Positions 46,469 through 57,559 are shown, counted from the stretch's first letter. The stretch is 64,000 nucleotides of DNA from Escherichia coli (GCF_036503815.1 NZ_AP027764.1:3410001-3474000), one strand, 5' to 3'. Program-made: numbers and translations. The notes: generated from the letters alone by a model not told the origin.

Positions 46469-47080
46469 ATGCGACTGTGGTTAATTCGTCATGGCGAAAC
46501 GCAAGCGAATATCGATGGTCTGTACAGCGGTCATGCTCCCACACCCCTGACTGCGCGCGGTATTGAGCAAGCGCAAAATCTGCATACGCTGCTACATGGT
46601 GTTTCCTTTGACCTGGTTTTATGCAGTGAACTGGAACGGGCACAGCATACCGCGCGACTGGTTCTCAGTGATCGCCAGCTCCCCGTGCAAATCATCCCTG
46701 AACTCAACGAAATGTTTTTTGGCGACTGGGAGATGCGACATCATCGCGACCTCATGCAAGAAGATGCCGAAAACTATAGCGCGTGGTGCAATGACTGGCA
46801 GCATGCTATCCCCACGAACGGTGAAGGATTTCAGGCATTTTCACAACGTGTGGAACGGTTTATCGCAAGGCTTAGTGAATTTCAGCACTATCAGAATATT
46901 TTAGTCGTCAGCCATCAGGGTGTACTGAGTCTGTTAATCGCTCGTTTAATTGGCATGCCTGCCGAGGCTATGTGGCATTTTCGCGTTGACCAGGGGTGTT
47001 GGAGCGCCATTGATATCAACCAAAAATTCGCGACGCTACGCGTCCTCAATAGCCGTGCCATCGGGGTCGAGAATACATGA
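46469..47080 (+). CDS. cobC: Adenosylcobalamin/alpha-ribazole phosphatase
   Basis: Histidine-phosphatase superfamily enzyme of the cobamide lower-ligand pathway. 203 residues. The phospho-His motif LIRHGETQAN is at about 5-14; the second His is in VSHQGVLSLL at about 148. The second of two adjacent ATG codons is used; GGAGGGC precedes it. It closes the leuS gene cluster. Confidence 0.94.
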   Translation: MRLWLIRHGETQANIDGLYSGHAPTPLTARGIEQAQNLHTLLHGVSFDLVLCSELERAQHTARLVLSDRQLPVQIIPELNEMFFGDWEMRHHRDLMQEDAENYSAWCNDWQHAIPTNGEGFQAFSQRVERFIARLSEFQHYQNILVVSHQGVLSLLIARLIGMPAEAMWHFRVDQGCWSAIDINQKFATLRVLNSRAIGVENT

Positions 47081-47339
47081 CTTTTCTGTTTTTTTACGGG
47101 TAAGCCGCAACGACCATTGACAGCCCCGGGCAGGCTGATATTCTCCGCAGCCAGACTTTTTTCGCCAGACACGACTTTGTAGAAATTGTTTTACAAAAAT
47201 GGCGATGCAATCTGCGGCGCGGGGTGGGATGATAGCCCACTTTCGAAAGCCGATTCGGCGACAATTGTCCCGAAATCGCCTCTGGTTCAGGTATACTGAC
47301 AGACCATTTTTATCTATTTGATTCACCCAGGGGGAAAAC

Positions 47340-47657
<318 letters not shown>

Positions 47658-47660
47658 TGC

Positions 47661-48128
47661 GTGAAGCTGCAACTTGTCGCCGTGGGAACGAAAATGCCGG
47701 ACTGGGTACAAACCGGTTTTACCGAGTACCTGCGTCGTTTTCCGAAAGATATGCCCTTCGAGCTGATTGAAATTCCGGCCGGAAAACGCGGCAAGAATGC
47801 GGACATCAAGCGCATACTCGACAAAGAGGGTGAGCAGATGCTGGCAGCCGCAGGCAAAAACCGCATTGTCACCCTCGATATTCCAGGCAAGCCCTGGGAT
47901 ACGCCGCAGTTAGCCGCTGAGCTGGAACGCTGGAAACTGGATGGTCGCGACGTCAGTCTGCTGATTGGCGGGCCTGAAGGGTTGTCGCCTGCCTGCAAAG
48001 CGGCGGCGGAACAAAGCTGGTCGCTGTCGGCGCTTACCCTTCCCCATCCGCTGGTTCGCGTGCTGGTCGCAGAGAGTCTGTACCGGGCGTGGAGCATCAC
48101 CACCAACCATCCTTATCACCGTGAGTGA
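47661..48128 (+). CDS. rlmH: 23S rRNA pseudouridine-1915 N3-methyltransferase
   Basis: SPOUT methyltransferase, 155 residues from GTG 47661. The knotted SAM site is in [14 protein letters not shown] at about 102 and [18 protein letters not shown] near the end. It lies 3 bp after rsfS. Confidence 0.97.
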
Positions 48129-48158
48129 TAAGGGAGCTTTGAGTAGAAAACGCAGCGG

Positions 48159-50060
48159 ATGAAACTACAGAACTCTTTTCGCGACTATACGGCAGAGTCC
48201 GCGCTGTTTGTGCGCCGGGCACTGGTCGCCTTTTTGGGGATTTTGCTGCTGACCGGCGTGCTTATCGCCAACCTGTATAATCTGCAAATTGTTCGCTTTA
48301 CTGATTACCAGACCCGATCTAATGAAAACCGCATTAAGCTGGTGCCTATCGCGCCCAGCCGCGGCATTATCTACGACCGCAACGGTATCCCTCTGGCACT
48401 TAACCGCACTATCTACCAGATAGAGATGATGCCGGAGAAAGTCGATAACGTGCAGCAAACGCTGGACGCTTTGCGCAGCGTGGTTGATCTGACCGATGAC
48501 GATATTGCTGCATTCCGAAAAGAGCGCGCACGTTCACACCGTTTCACCTCCATTCCGGTGAAAACTAACCTGACTGAAGTACAAGTGGCACGCTTTGCCG
48601 TCAATCAGTACCGTTTTCCGGGTGTCGAAGTTAAAGGCTATAAGCGTCGTTACTATCCTTACGGTTCGGCGTTGACCCACGTCATCGGCTATGTGTCGAA
48701 AATCAACGATAAAGACGTCGAACGCCTGAATAATGACGGCAAACTGGCCAACTATGCGGCAACGCATGATATCGGTAAGCTGGGCATTGAGCGTTACTAT
48801 GAAGATGTGCTGCACGGTCAGACAGGTTATGAAGAGGTTGAAGTTAACAACCGTGGGCGTGTTATCCGCCAGTTAAAAGAAGTGCCACCGCAAGCCGGAC
48901 ACGATATTTACCTGACGCTGGATCTCAAACTCCAGCAATATATTGAAACGCTGCTGGCGGGTAGCCGCGCAGCGGTGGTAGTCACCGATCCGCGTACAGG
49001 TGGGGTGCTGGCGCTGGTTTCCACGCCTAGTTATGACCCAAACCTGTTTGTTGACGGTATCTCCAGCAAAGATTATTCCGCCTTGCTGAACGACCCAAAT
49101 ACACCGCTGGTGAACCGCGCCACACAGGGGGTTTATCCTCCCGCGTCTACAGTTAAACCCTATGTGGCGGTTTCGGCATTGAGCGCCGGAGTGATCACGC
49201 GCAATACGACGCTGTTTGACCCAGGCTGGTGGCAACTGCCAGGTTCAGAAAAACGTTATCGTGACTGGAAAAAATGGGGCCACGGGCGTCTGAATGTCAC
49301 AAGATCGCTGGAAGAATCTGCGGATACCTTCTTCTATCAGGTGGCCTACGATATGGGGATCGATCGCCTCTCCGAATGGATGGGTAAATTCGGTTATGGT
49401 CATTACACCGGTATCGACCTGGCGGAAGAACGTTCCGGCAACATGCCTACCCGCGAATGGAAACAGAAACGCTTTAAAAAACCGTGGTATCAGGGTGACA
49501 CCATTCCGGTTGGTATCGGTCAGGGTTACTGGACAGCGACCCCAATCCAGATGAGTAAGGCACTGATGATCCTGATTAATGACGGTATCGTGAAAGTTCC
49601 ACATTTGCTGATGAGCACCGCTGAAGACGGCAAACAGGTGCCATGGGTACAACCGCATGAACCGCCCGTCGGCGATATTCATTCCGGTTACTGGGAGCTG
49701 GCAAAAGACGGTATGTACGGTGTTGCTAACCGCCCTAACGGTACGGCGCATAAATACTTTGCCAGCGCACCGTACAAAATTGCAGCAAAATCCGGTACGG
49801 CTCAGGTCTTCGGCCTGAAAGCGAACGAAACCTATAATGCGCACAAAATTGCCGAGCGTTTACGTGACCACAAACTGATGACCGCCTTTGCGCCATACAA
49901 CAATCCGCAAGTGGCTGTCGCCATGATTCTGGAGAACGGTGGCGCGGGTCCGGCGGTTGGTACGCTGATGCGCCAGATCCTCGACCACATTATGCTGGGT
50001 GATAACAACACCGATCTGCCTGCGGAAAATCCAGCGGTTGCCGCAGCGGAGGACCATTAA
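48159..50060 (+). CDS. mrdA: Penicillin-binding protein 2 (PBP2)
   Basis: Elongation-specific peptidoglycan transpeptidase of the rod complex; partner of RodA. 633 residues: a membrane helix at about 22-42 (ALVAFLGILLLTGVLIANLY), a dimerisation/pedestal region, then the transpeptidase domain with Ser in PPASTVKP at about 330, SxN-type SADTF at about 387, and KSGTAQVFG at about 544. Confidence 0.98.
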   Translation: MKLQNSFRDYTAESALFVRRALVAFLGILLLTGVLIANLYNLQIVRFTDYQTRSNENRIKLVPIAPSRGIIYDRNGIPLALNRTIYQIEMMPEKVDNVQQTLDALRSVVDLTDDDIAAFRKERARSHRFTSIPVKTNLTEVQVARFAVNQYRFPGVEVKGYKRRYYPYGSALTHVIGYVSKINDKDVERLNNDGKLANYAATHDIGKLGIERYYEDVLHGQTGYEEVEVNNRGRVIRQLKEVPPQAGHDIYLTLDLKLQQYIETLLAGSRAAVVVTDPRTGGVLALVSTPSYDPNLFVDGISSKDYSALLNDPNTPLVNRATQGVYPPASTVKPYVAVSALSAGVITRNTTLFDPGWWQLPGSEKRYRDWKKWGHGRLNVTRSLEESADTFFYQVAYDMGIDRLSEWMGKFGYGHYTGIDLAEERSGNMPTREWKQKRFKKPWYQGDTIPVGIGQGYWTATPIQMSKALMILINDGIVKVPHLLMSTAEDGKQVPWVQPHEPPVGDIHSGYWELAKDGMYGVANRPNGTAHKYFASAPYKIAAKSGTAQVFGLKANETYNAHKIAERLRDHKLMTAFAPYNNPQVAVAMILENGGAGPAVGTLMRQILDHIMLGDNNTDLPAENPAVAAAEDH

Positions 50061-50062
50061 TC

Positions 50063-51175
50063 ATGACGGATAATCCGAATAAAAAAACATTCTGGGATAA
50101 AGTCCATCTCGATCCCACAATGCTGCTGATCTTACTGGCATTGCTGGTTTACAGCGCCCTGGTTATCTGGAGCGCCAGCGGTCAGGATATCGGCATGATG
50201 GAGCGTAAAATTGGCCAAATCGCGATGGGTCTGGTCATCATGGTGGTGATGGCGCAAATCCCTCCACGCGTTTATGAAGGCTGGGCACCCTATCTCTACA
50301 TCATCTGTATTATTTTGCTGGTGGCGGTAGATGCGTTCGGCGCAATCTCTAAAGGCGCTCAACGCTGGCTGGACCTCGGTATCGTTCGTTTTCAGCCGTC
50401 AGAAATTGCCAAAATAGCCGTACCACTAATGGTAGCGCGCTTTATCAACCGCGACGTTTGTCCACCGTCGTTGAAGAACACCGGCATCGCACTGGTGCTG
50501 ATATTTATGCCCACGCTGCTGGTGGCTGCGCAGCCTGACCTGGGAACATCAATCCTCGTTGCGCTTTCCGGTCTGTTTGTACTGTTCCTCTCTGGCCTTA
50601 GCTGGCGTCTGATTGGCGTCGCAGTAGTGCTGGTGGCGGCGTTCATTCCTATTCTGTGGTTCTTCCTGATGCATGATTACCAGCGCCAGCGTGTAATGAT
50701 GCTCCTGGACCCGGAATCAGACCCACTCGGCGCGGGCTATCACATTATTCAGTCTAAAATTGCTATTGGCTCCGGCGGATTACGCGGCAAAGGCTGGCTG
50801 CACGGTACTCAGTCACAGCTTGAATTTCTCCCCGAACGCCATACTGACTTTATTTTCGCGGTACTGGCGGAAGAGCTGGGGTTAGTGGGCATTTTGATTC
50901 TGCTCGCTCTCTACATTCTGCTGATCATGCGCGGGCTGTGGATAGCCGCCAGAGCGCAAACCACCTTTGGTCGCGTCATGGCTGGCGGCTTAATGCTGAT
51001 ATTATTCGTTTATGTCTTCGTAAATATTGGTATGGTAAGCGGTATTCTGCCGGTTGTAGGGGTTCCGCTCCCACTGGTCAGTTATGGAGGATCAGCGCTA
51101 ATTGTGCTGATGGCTGGGTTTGGGATTGTTATGTCAATCCACACCCACAGGAAAATGTTGTCGAAAAGCGTGTAA
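50063..51175 (+). CDS. mrdB: SEDS peptidoglycan glycosyltransferase RodA
   Basis: Polymerises lipid II for cylinder growth. 370 residues, about ten membrane helices. SEDS hallmarks: GAQRWLDLGIVRFQPSEIAK at about 97-115, PDLGTS, and VSYGGSALIVLMAGFGI near the C-terminus. It lies 2 bp after mrdA. Confidence 0.97.
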   Translation: MTDNPNKKTFWDKVHLDPTMLLILLALLVYSALVIWSASGQDIGMMERKIGQIAMGLVIMVVMAQIPPRVYEGWAPYLYIICIILLVAVDAFGAISKGAQRWLDLGIVRFQPSEIAKIAVPLMVARFINRDVCPPSLKNTGIALVLIFMPTLLVAAQPDLGTSILVALSGLFVLFLSGLSWRLIGVAVVLVAAFIPILWFFLMHDYQRQRVMMLLDPESDPLGAGYHIIQSKIAIGSGGLRGKGWLHGTQSQLEFLPERHTDFIFAVLAEELGLVGILILLALYILLIMRGLWIAARAQTTFGRVMAGGLMLILFVYVFVNIGMVSGILPVVGVPLPLVSYGGSALIVLMAGFGIVMSIHTHRKMLSKSV

Positions 51176-51185
51176 GAGGTGCGCA

Positions 51186-52274
51186 ATGCGTAAGCAGTGG
51201 CTCGGGATCTGCATCGCGGCAGGAATGCTCGCGGCATGTACAAGCGATGATGGTCAGCAACAGACGGTAAGTGTACCGCAGCCTGCGGTATGTAACGGCC
51301 CCATAGTTGAAATTAGCGGGGCGGACCCGCGTTTCGAACCACTGAACGCGACGGCAAATCAGGATTACCAGCGCGATGGTAAAAGCTACAAAATCGTGCA
51401 GGATCCATCTCGATTTAGCCAGGCGGGACTGGCCGCAATCTATGACGCCGAACCAGGCAGTAACCTGACGGCCTCTGGCGAAGCATTCGATCCGACACAG
51501 CTGACAGCGGCCCATCCAACGCTTCCGATCCCCAGCTACGCCAGAATCACTAACCTGGCTAACGGGCGAATGATCGTGGTGCGCATTAATGATCGCGGTC
51601 CTTACGGCAACGACCGCGTTATTTCGCTTTCTCGCGCGGCAGCTGACCGTCTTAACACGTCAAACAACACCAAAGTTCGTATCGATCCGATTATTGTCGC
51701 CCAGGATGGTTCGCTTTCTGGTCCTGGTATGGCCTGTACCACAGTTGCCAAACAGACTTACGCCCTGCCTGCACCTCCCGATTTAAGCGGTGGCGCGGGA
51801 ACAAGTTCAGTGTCTGGCCCGCAGGGTGACATTCTTCCGGTCAGTAATTCGACGCTAAAAAGCGAAGATCCGACCGGCGCGCCGGTAACCAGCAGCGGTT
51901 TCCTCGGTGCACCAACGACGTTAGCGCCTGGTGTGCTGGAAGGCAGCGAACCAACACCTGCGCCACAGCCCGTTGTTACAGCTCCCTCGACAACGCCTGC
52001 AACCTCGCCTGCAATGGTGACACCGCAAGCCGCCTCGCAAAGCGCTAGCGGCAACTTTATGGTGCAAGTTGGGGCCGTAAGCGATCAGGCGCGTGCGCAA
52101 CAGTACCAACAGCAACTGGGACAGAAGTTCGGCGTCCCCGGTCGCGTAACTCAAAATGGCGCGGTCTGGCGGATCCAGCTTGGCCCATTCGCCAGCAAAG
52201 CCGAAGCCAGTACCTTGCAGCAACGTTTGCAAACCGAAGCCCAATTGCAGTCATTTATTACCACCGCGCAGTAG
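51186..52274 (+). CDS. rlpA: Septal-ring lipoprotein RlpA
   Basis: Outer-membrane lipoprotein with lytic transglycosylase-like fold. 362 residues. The lipobox MLAACTSDD is at about 14-19, followed by a double-psi beta-barrel region (VRINDRGPYGNDRVISLS), a Pro/Thr/Ala/Ser-rich linker at about 195-285, and a C-terminal SPOR domain (NFMVQVGAVSDQARAQQYQQ) that binds denuded glycan. ATG 51186 has GTAAGAGGTG upstream; an in-frame earlier start lacks the signal. Confidence 0.95.
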   Translation: MRKQWLGICIAAGMLAACTSDDGQQQTVSVPQPAVCNGPIVEISGADPRFEPLNATANQDYQRDGKSYKIVQDPSRFSQAGLAAIYDAEPGSNLTASGEAFDPTQLTAAHPTLPIPSYARITNLANGRMIVVRINDRGPYGNDRVISLSRAAADRLNTSNNTKVRIDPIIVAQDGSLSGPGMACTTVAKQTYALPAPPDLSGGAGTSSVSGPQGDILPVSNSTLKSEDPTGAPVTSSGFLGAPTTLAPGVLEGSEPTPAPQPVVTAPSTTPATSPAMVTPQAASQSASGNFMVQVGAVSDQARAQQYQQQLGQKFGVPGRVTQNGAVWRIQLGPFASKAEASTLQQRLQTEAQLQSFITTAQ

Positions 52275-52280
52275 CGTAAA

Positions 52281-52348
52281 GCAGGCATCTGATGTGTCAA
52301 TTTCTGTAAATGACGTTAACAAAGTCACGCGGAAAGTCAGATGCCTGC
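52281..52348. other. 12-bp inverted repeat between rlpA and dacA
   Basis: GCAGGCATCTGA at 52281-52292 is repeated as its exact complement at 52337-52348, 44 bp apart. It lies just before the dacA promoter region. It may form a long stem after rlpA. Confidence 0.6.
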
Positions 52349-52413
52349 CGGTAGTGCATTTGCTATAGTAGGGCACTTTTTTTAATTCCATCACGGATGT
52401 CGTAGTTCAGACC

Positions 52414-53625
52414 ATGAATACCATTTTTTCCGCTCGTATCATGAAGCGCCTGGCGCTCACCACGGCTCTTTGCACAGCCTTTATCTCTGCTGCACATGCC
52501 GATGACCTGAATATCAAAACTATGATCCCGGGTGTACCGCAGATCGATGCGGAGTCCTACATCCTGATTGACTATAACTCGGGCAAAGTGCTCGCCGAAC
52601 AGAACGCAGATGTCCGCCGCGATCCTGCCAGTCTGACCAAAATGATGACCAGTTACGTTATCGGCCAGGCAATGAAAGCCGGTAAATTTAAAGAAACTGA
52701 TTTAGTCACCATCGGCAACGACGCATGGGCCACCGGTAACCCGGTATTTAAAGGTTCTTCGCTGATGTTCCTCAAACCGGGCATGCAGGTTCCGGTTTCT
52801 CAGCTGATCCGCGGTATTAACCTGCAATCGGGTAACGATGCTTGCGTCGCCATGGCCGATTTTGCCGCTGGTAGCCAGGACGCTTTTGTTGGCTTGATGA
52901 ACAGCTACGTTAACGCACTGGGCCTGAAAAACACTCACTTCCAGACCGTGCACGGTCTCGACGCTGACGGTCAGTACAGCTCCGCGCGAGATATGGCGCT
53001 GATCGGCCAGGCGTTGATCCGTGACGTACCGAATGAATACTCGATCTATAAAGAAAAAGAATTTACGTTTAACGGTATTCGCCAGCTGAACCGTAACGGC
53101 CTGTTATGGGATAACAGCCTGAATGTCGACGGCATCAAAACCGGACACACTGACAAAGCAGGTTACAACCTTGTTGCTTCTGCGACTGAAGGCCAGATGC
53201 GCTTGATCTCTGCGGTGATGGGCGGACGTACTTTTAAAGGCCGTGAAGCCGAAAGTAAAAAACTGCTAACCTGGGGCTTCCGTTTCTTCGAAACCGTTAA
53301 CCCACTGAAAGTAGGTAAAGAGTTCGCCTCTGAACCGGTTTGGTTTGGTGATTCTGATCGCGCTTCGTTAGGTGTTGATAAAGACGTGTACCTGACCATT
53401 CCGCGTGGCCGCATGAAAGATCTGAAAGCCAGCTATGTGCTGAACAGCAGTGAATTGCATGCGCCGCTGCAAAAGAATCAGGTCGTCGGTACTATCAACT
53501 TCCAGCTTGATGGCAAAACGATCGAACAACGCCCGCTGGTTGTGCTGCAAGAAATCCCGGAAGGCAACTTCTTCGGCAAAATCATTGATTACATTAAGTT
53601 AATGTTCCATCACTGGTTTGGTTAA
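52414..53625 (+). CDS. dacA: D-alanyl-D-alanine carboxypeptidase (PBP5)
   Basis: Trims pentapeptide side chains of peptidoglycan in the periplasm. 403 residues. The signal ends FISAAHA before DDLNIKT. Active-site motifs are PASLTKMM (Ser in mature position 44), LQSGNDAC, and [11 protein letters not shown]. The C-terminal amphipathic helix ending [14 protein letters not shown] anchors it to the inner membrane. Confidence 0.97.
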
Positions 53626-53676
53626 AAATCGAACACTTGAAAGTGTGATTTCCGCCCCCATATACTAAGCATCAGT

Positions 53677-53710
53677 AAAAAACTCCCGCCTTCTGGCGGG
53701 AGTTGCTATT
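53677..53710 (+). terminator. Terminator of dacA
   Basis: AACTCCCGCC and GGCGGGAGTT around TTCT. The T run is short. Confidence 0.8.
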
Positions 53711-53734
53711 TAATTACGTTACGCCGGAGCTGAC

Positions 53735-53998
53735 ATGAAAACCAAACTTAACGAACTGCTTGAATTCCCTACTCCTTTTACTTACAAAGTTATGGGGCAG
53801 GCGTTACCTGAGCTGGTTGATCAGGTGGTTGAAGTGGTACAGCGCCATGCGCCAGGTGACTACACCCCAACGGTAAAACCAAGCAGCAAAGGCAACTACC
53901 ACTCGGTATCTATCACTATCAACGCCACTCATATTGAGCAGGTTGAAACACTGTATGAAGAACTGGGCAAAATCGATATTGTCCGCATGGTTCTGTAA
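53735..53998 (+). CDS. ybeD: YbeD, DUF493 (ACT-like) protein
   Basis: An 87-residue protein with a ferredoxin-like/ACT-type fold ([40 protein letters not shown]). A link to lipoate metabolism or regulation has been suggested by its position before lipB; function not established. Confidence 0.93.
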
Positions 53999-54098
53999 CT
54001 CGCGTATTCTTTACCCGGCCCCTGGTCGGGTAACTCCCCTCTCCTCGCTGTGATATACTTTTCCCCCACTTTTACTCATTCTCCACGGAGATGCCGTT

Positions 54099-54740
54099 TT
54101 GTATCAGGATAAAATTCTTGTCCGCCAGCTCGGTCTTCAGCCTTACGAGCCAATCTCCCAGGCTATGCATGAATTCACCGATACCCGCGATGAAAGTACC
54201 CTTGATGAAATCTGGCTGGTCGAGCACTATCCGGTATTCACCCAAGGGCAGGCAGGAAAAGCGGAGCACATTTTAATGCCGGGCGATATTCCGGTGATCC
54301 AAAGCGATCGCGGTGGGCAGGTGACTTATCACGGGCCGGGGCAACAGGTGATGTATGTGTTGCTTAACCTGAAACGCCGTAAACTCGGTGTGCGTGAACT
54401 GGTGACCTTGCTCGAGCAAACAGTGGTGAATACCCTGGCTGAACTGGGTATAGAAGCACATCCTCGGGCTGACGCGCCTGGTGTCTATGTCGGGGAAAAG
54501 AAAATTTGCTCACTTGGCTTACGTATTCGGCGCGGTTGTTCATTCCACGGTCTGGCATTAAACGTCAATATGGATCTTTCGCCATTTTTACGTATTAATC
54601 CTTGTGGGTATGCCGGAATGGAAATGGCTAAAATATCACAATGGAAACCCGAAGCGACAACTAATAATATTGCACCGCGTTTGCTAGAAAATATTTTAGT
54701 GCTACTAAACAATCCCGACTTCGAATATATTACCGCTTAA
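54099..54740 (+). CDS. lipB: Octanoyl-ACP:protein N-octanoyltransferase LipB
   Basis: Moves the octanoyl group from ACP to lipoate-requiring proteins, the first step of lipoate synthesis. 213 residues from TTG 54099, giving the conserved MYQDKILVRQLG start. RGGQVTYHGPGQQVMYV holds the conserved His; the catalytic Lys and Cys lie in GEKKICSLGLRIRRG (Lys about 135) and LRINPCGYAGMEM (Cys about 169). LipA, the next enzyme, is 1.4 kb downstream. Confidence 0.96.
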   Translation: MYQDKILVRQLGLQPYEPISQAMHEFTDTRDESTLDEIWLVEHYPVFTQGQAGKAEHILMPGDIPVIQSDRGGQVTYHGPGQQVMYVLLNLKRRKLGVRELVTLLEQTVVNTLAELGIEAHPRADAPGVYVGEKKICSLGLRIRRGCSFHGLALNVNMDLSPFLRINPCGYAGMEMAKISQWKPEATTNNIAPRLLENILVLLNNPDFEYITA

Positions 54741-54999
54741 TTACATACATCAATGGCCCAATTTACACTGGGTCATTACTCATAATACCTGCTAATGCTT
54801 TACTTCTCCTTCGCGTTTGTATATTTTCTTTATCACTTGCAGAAATGCGATGCAATGCTTCGCTCCGTAACTCACCCCATTGATTAACTTATTGAAATAG
54901 TTGACTATGGTGAGCAAAAGCGTTCCATTCAAATTAGATATAAGATTATTGTAATTTTTTTAAATATTATTTTTCCATGAATAAAATTGGAGTAAGTGC

Positions 55000-55953
55000 G
55001 TGGATAGTAATAATCAAATTGAACCCTGTTTAAGCAGAAAGTCGTCAGAAGGTAAACCACAAATATTTACAACCTTACGAAATATTGATCTTAACCTTCT
55101 GACTATTTTTGAAGCTGTATATGTACATAAAGGGATCGTTAATGCAGCGAAAGTGCTTAATCTGACCCCCTCGGCAATCAGTCAGTCTATTCAGAAACTG
55201 CGCGTTATATTCCCTGACCCATTGTTTATTCGCAAAGGCCAGGGTGTCACACCTACCGCATTTGCGATGCATCTACATGAGTATATCAGTCAGGGCCTTG
55301 AGTCCATTCTTGGCGCGCTGGATATCGAAGGAACCTATGATAAGCAACGAACGATAACTATTGCGACCACCCCCTCGGTCGGAGCCCTGGTCCTTCCAGT
55401 CATCTATCGCGCGATTAAAACTCATTATCCGCAGCTTTTACTGCGCAACCCCCCTATCAGCGACGCGGAAAGCCAACTCAGTCAGTTTCAAACCGATCTC
55501 ATCATTGATAACATGTTCTGCACCAATCGTACGGTACAACATCATGTTCTGTTCACCGACAATATGGTGTTAATTTGCCGCGAGGGAAATTCGCTACTCT
55601 CCTTAGAAGATGACAGAGAGACTATCGAAAACGCTGCACATGTACTCCTGTTACCGGAAGGGCAAAATTTCAGCGGTCTGCGGCAGAGAGTTCAAGAGAT
55701 GTTTCCGGACCGGCAAATCAGTTTCACCAGCTACAACATTTTGACAATCGCTGCACTGGTTGCCAACAGTGACATGTTAGCGATTATTCCCAGCCGTTTT
55801 TATAACCTGTTTAGCCGTTGTTGGCCGCTGGAAAAACTGCCTTTTCCGTCCTTAAATGAGGAGCAAATAGATTTCTCTATCCACTACAACAAATTCAGCC
55901 TGCGTGATCCCATCCTGCACGGGGTAATAGATGTTATCCGTAATGCATTTTGA
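55000..55953 (+). CDS. ybeF: LysR-type regulator YbeF
   Basis: 317 residues from GTG 55000. The N-terminal helix-turn-helix lies at about 28-88 (NLLTIFEAVYVHKGIVNAAK; NLTPSAISQSIQKLR) after an unusually long tail; a substrate-binding domain follows. It resembles LeuO-type regulators. Target and ligand are unknown. It sits between lipB and lipA with AT-rich DNA upstream (about 54741-54999), typical of an H-NS-bound or horizontally marked segment. Confidence 0.9.
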   Translation: MDSNNQIEPCLSRKSSEGKPQIFTTLRNIDLNLLTIFEAVYVHKGIVNAAKVLNLTPSAISQSIQKLRVIFPDPLFIRKGQGVTPTAFAMHLHEYISQGLESILGALDIEGTYDKQRTITIATTPSVGALVLPVIYRAIKTHYPQLLLRNPPISDAESQLSQFQTDLIIDNMFCTNRTVQHHVLFTDNMVLICREGNSLLSLEDDRETIENAAHVLLLPEGQNFSGLRQRVQEMFPDRQISFTSYNILTIAALVANSDMLAIIPSRFYNLFSRCWPLEKLPFPSLNEEQIDFSIHYNKFSLRDPILHGVIDVIRNAF

Positions 55954-56161
55954 AAAAGTATTGTTACAGCCAGATCACAGCGAAGAACGAAAAAATGGCA
56001 CAATCCAACAACAATTTTACATTTTCGCGACCGCTTTGGCTGCTTTCAGGTCCGTTTCAATGATATACTGCCAGTCGTTAATTCAAAAATAGTTGATAAT
56101 TACAACAATCTATTGAATTGAAACGCTTTCCTTCGTAATTCGCAACTGGAACACGCACGCT

Positions 56162-57127
56162 ATGAGTAAACCCATTGTGATGGAACGCGGTGTTAAATAC
56201 CGCGATGCCGATAAGATGGCCCTTATCCCGGTTAAAAACGTGGCAACAGAGCGCGAAGCCCTGCTGCGCAAGCCGGAATGGATGAAAATCAAGCTTCCAG
56301 CGGACTCTACACGTATCCAGGGCATCAAAGCCGCAATGCGCAAAAATGGCCTGCATTCTGTCTGCGAGGAAGCCTCCTGCCCTAACCTGGCGGAATGCTT
56401 CAACCACGGCACAGCAACGTTTATGATCCTCGGCGCTATTTGTACCCGCCGTTGTCCGTTCTGTGACGTTGCCCACGGTCGCCCGGTAGCTCCGGATGCC
56501 AATGAACCAGTGAAACTGGCGCAGACCATTGCCGATATGGCGCTGCGTTATGTGGTTATCACCTCCGTTGACCGTGATGACCTGCGCGATGGCGGTGCCC
56601 AGCACTTTGCGGATTGCATTACTGCCATTCGGGAAAAAAGCCCGCAAATCAAAATTGAAACTCTGGTGCCGGATTTCCGCGGTCGTATGGATCGTGCTCT
56701 GGATATTCTGACCGCCACACCACCAGATGTGTTCAACCATAACCTGGAAAACGTACCGCGTATTTACCGTCAGGTACGGCCTGGTGCAGATTACAACTGG
56801 TCGCTGAAGCTGCTGGAACGCTTTAAAGAAGCGCATCCGGAAATCCCGACCAAGTCTGGTCTGATGGTGGGTCTGGGTGAAACCAATGAAGAAATTATTG
56901 AGGTAATGCGCGATCTGCGTCGTCACGGTGTGACGATGTTAACACTGGGACAATATTTGCAACCAAGCCGCCATCACCTGCCGGTTCAACGTTACGTTAG
57001 CCCGGATGAGTTCGACGAAATGAAAGCCGAAGCGCTGGCGATGGGCTTTACCCATGCTGCATGCGGTCCGTTTGTCCGCTCGTCTTACCACGCCGATTTG
57101 CAGGCGAAAGGGATGGAAGTTAAGTAA
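56162..57127 (+). CDS. lipA: Lipoyl synthase LipA
   Basis: Radical-SAM enzyme that inserts two sulfurs into the octanoyl chain. 321 residues. The auxiliary cluster Cys are in [13 protein letters not shown] at about 68-79, the radical-SAM motif in [13 protein letters not shown] at about 94-101, and the C-terminal RSSY that binds the auxiliary cluster is present in FVRSSYHAD. Confidence 0.98.
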
Positions 57128-57157
57128 TCCTGTAATAATTACTTACATCTGTCTGAT

Positions 57158-57187
57158 AAAAAACCCGCTTTTTGAAGCGGGTTTTTT
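57158..57187 (+). terminator. Terminator of lipA
   Basis: AACCCGCTT and AAGCGGGTT around TTTG, T6 to the right and A-rich on the left; works for lipA and may also serve leftward tatE. Confidence 0.9.
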
Positions 57188-57227
57188 GTATCGAACAAGA
57201 TATTGAGGGAGCGTCCTGCTCGCCACG

Positions 57228-57431
57228 TCACTCTTTATGAGAGAGCTTTTCAGCCTGAAGATCAACGTCTGCGCCTTTTTTCGCCGCAGCATCGTCATCA
57301 TTCATCGCCTTCTTGAACCCTTTAATGGCCGCTCCAAGGTCTCCGCCCAGCGTACGTAACTTCTTAGTCCCAAACAGCAGAACGACCAGCGCCGCAACTA
57401 CCAGCAGTTTGGTAATACTAATCTCACCCAT
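57228..57431 (-). CDS. tatE: Sec-independent translocase subunit TatE
   Basis: TatA-like subunit of the twin-arginine translocase. 67 residues: a membrane helix at about 4-21 (ISITKLLVVAALVVLLFG), hinge, then an amphipathic helix (LGGDLGAAIKGFKKAM) and a charged tail. It follows ybeM on the same strand. Confidence 0.96.
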   Translation of the reverse strand: MGEISITKLLVVAALVVLLFGTKKLRTLGGDLGAAIKGFKKAMNDDDAAAKKGADVDLQAEKLSHKE

Positions 57432-57559
57432 AGATACCTTCTTGACATATAACCGGCAACAGAACGCGCCTTAAAAACCAGAGAATATTAACGGTCATTC
57501 GACGCGCGCACACAATAGCAATCTGTAACAAGGTGAATCAAGCGCCGAGTAAAAAAACA

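Noticed and set aside
56078..56926. 282-codon frame opposite lipA
   Set aside because: Antisense shadow of lipA; no ribosome-binding site or domain.
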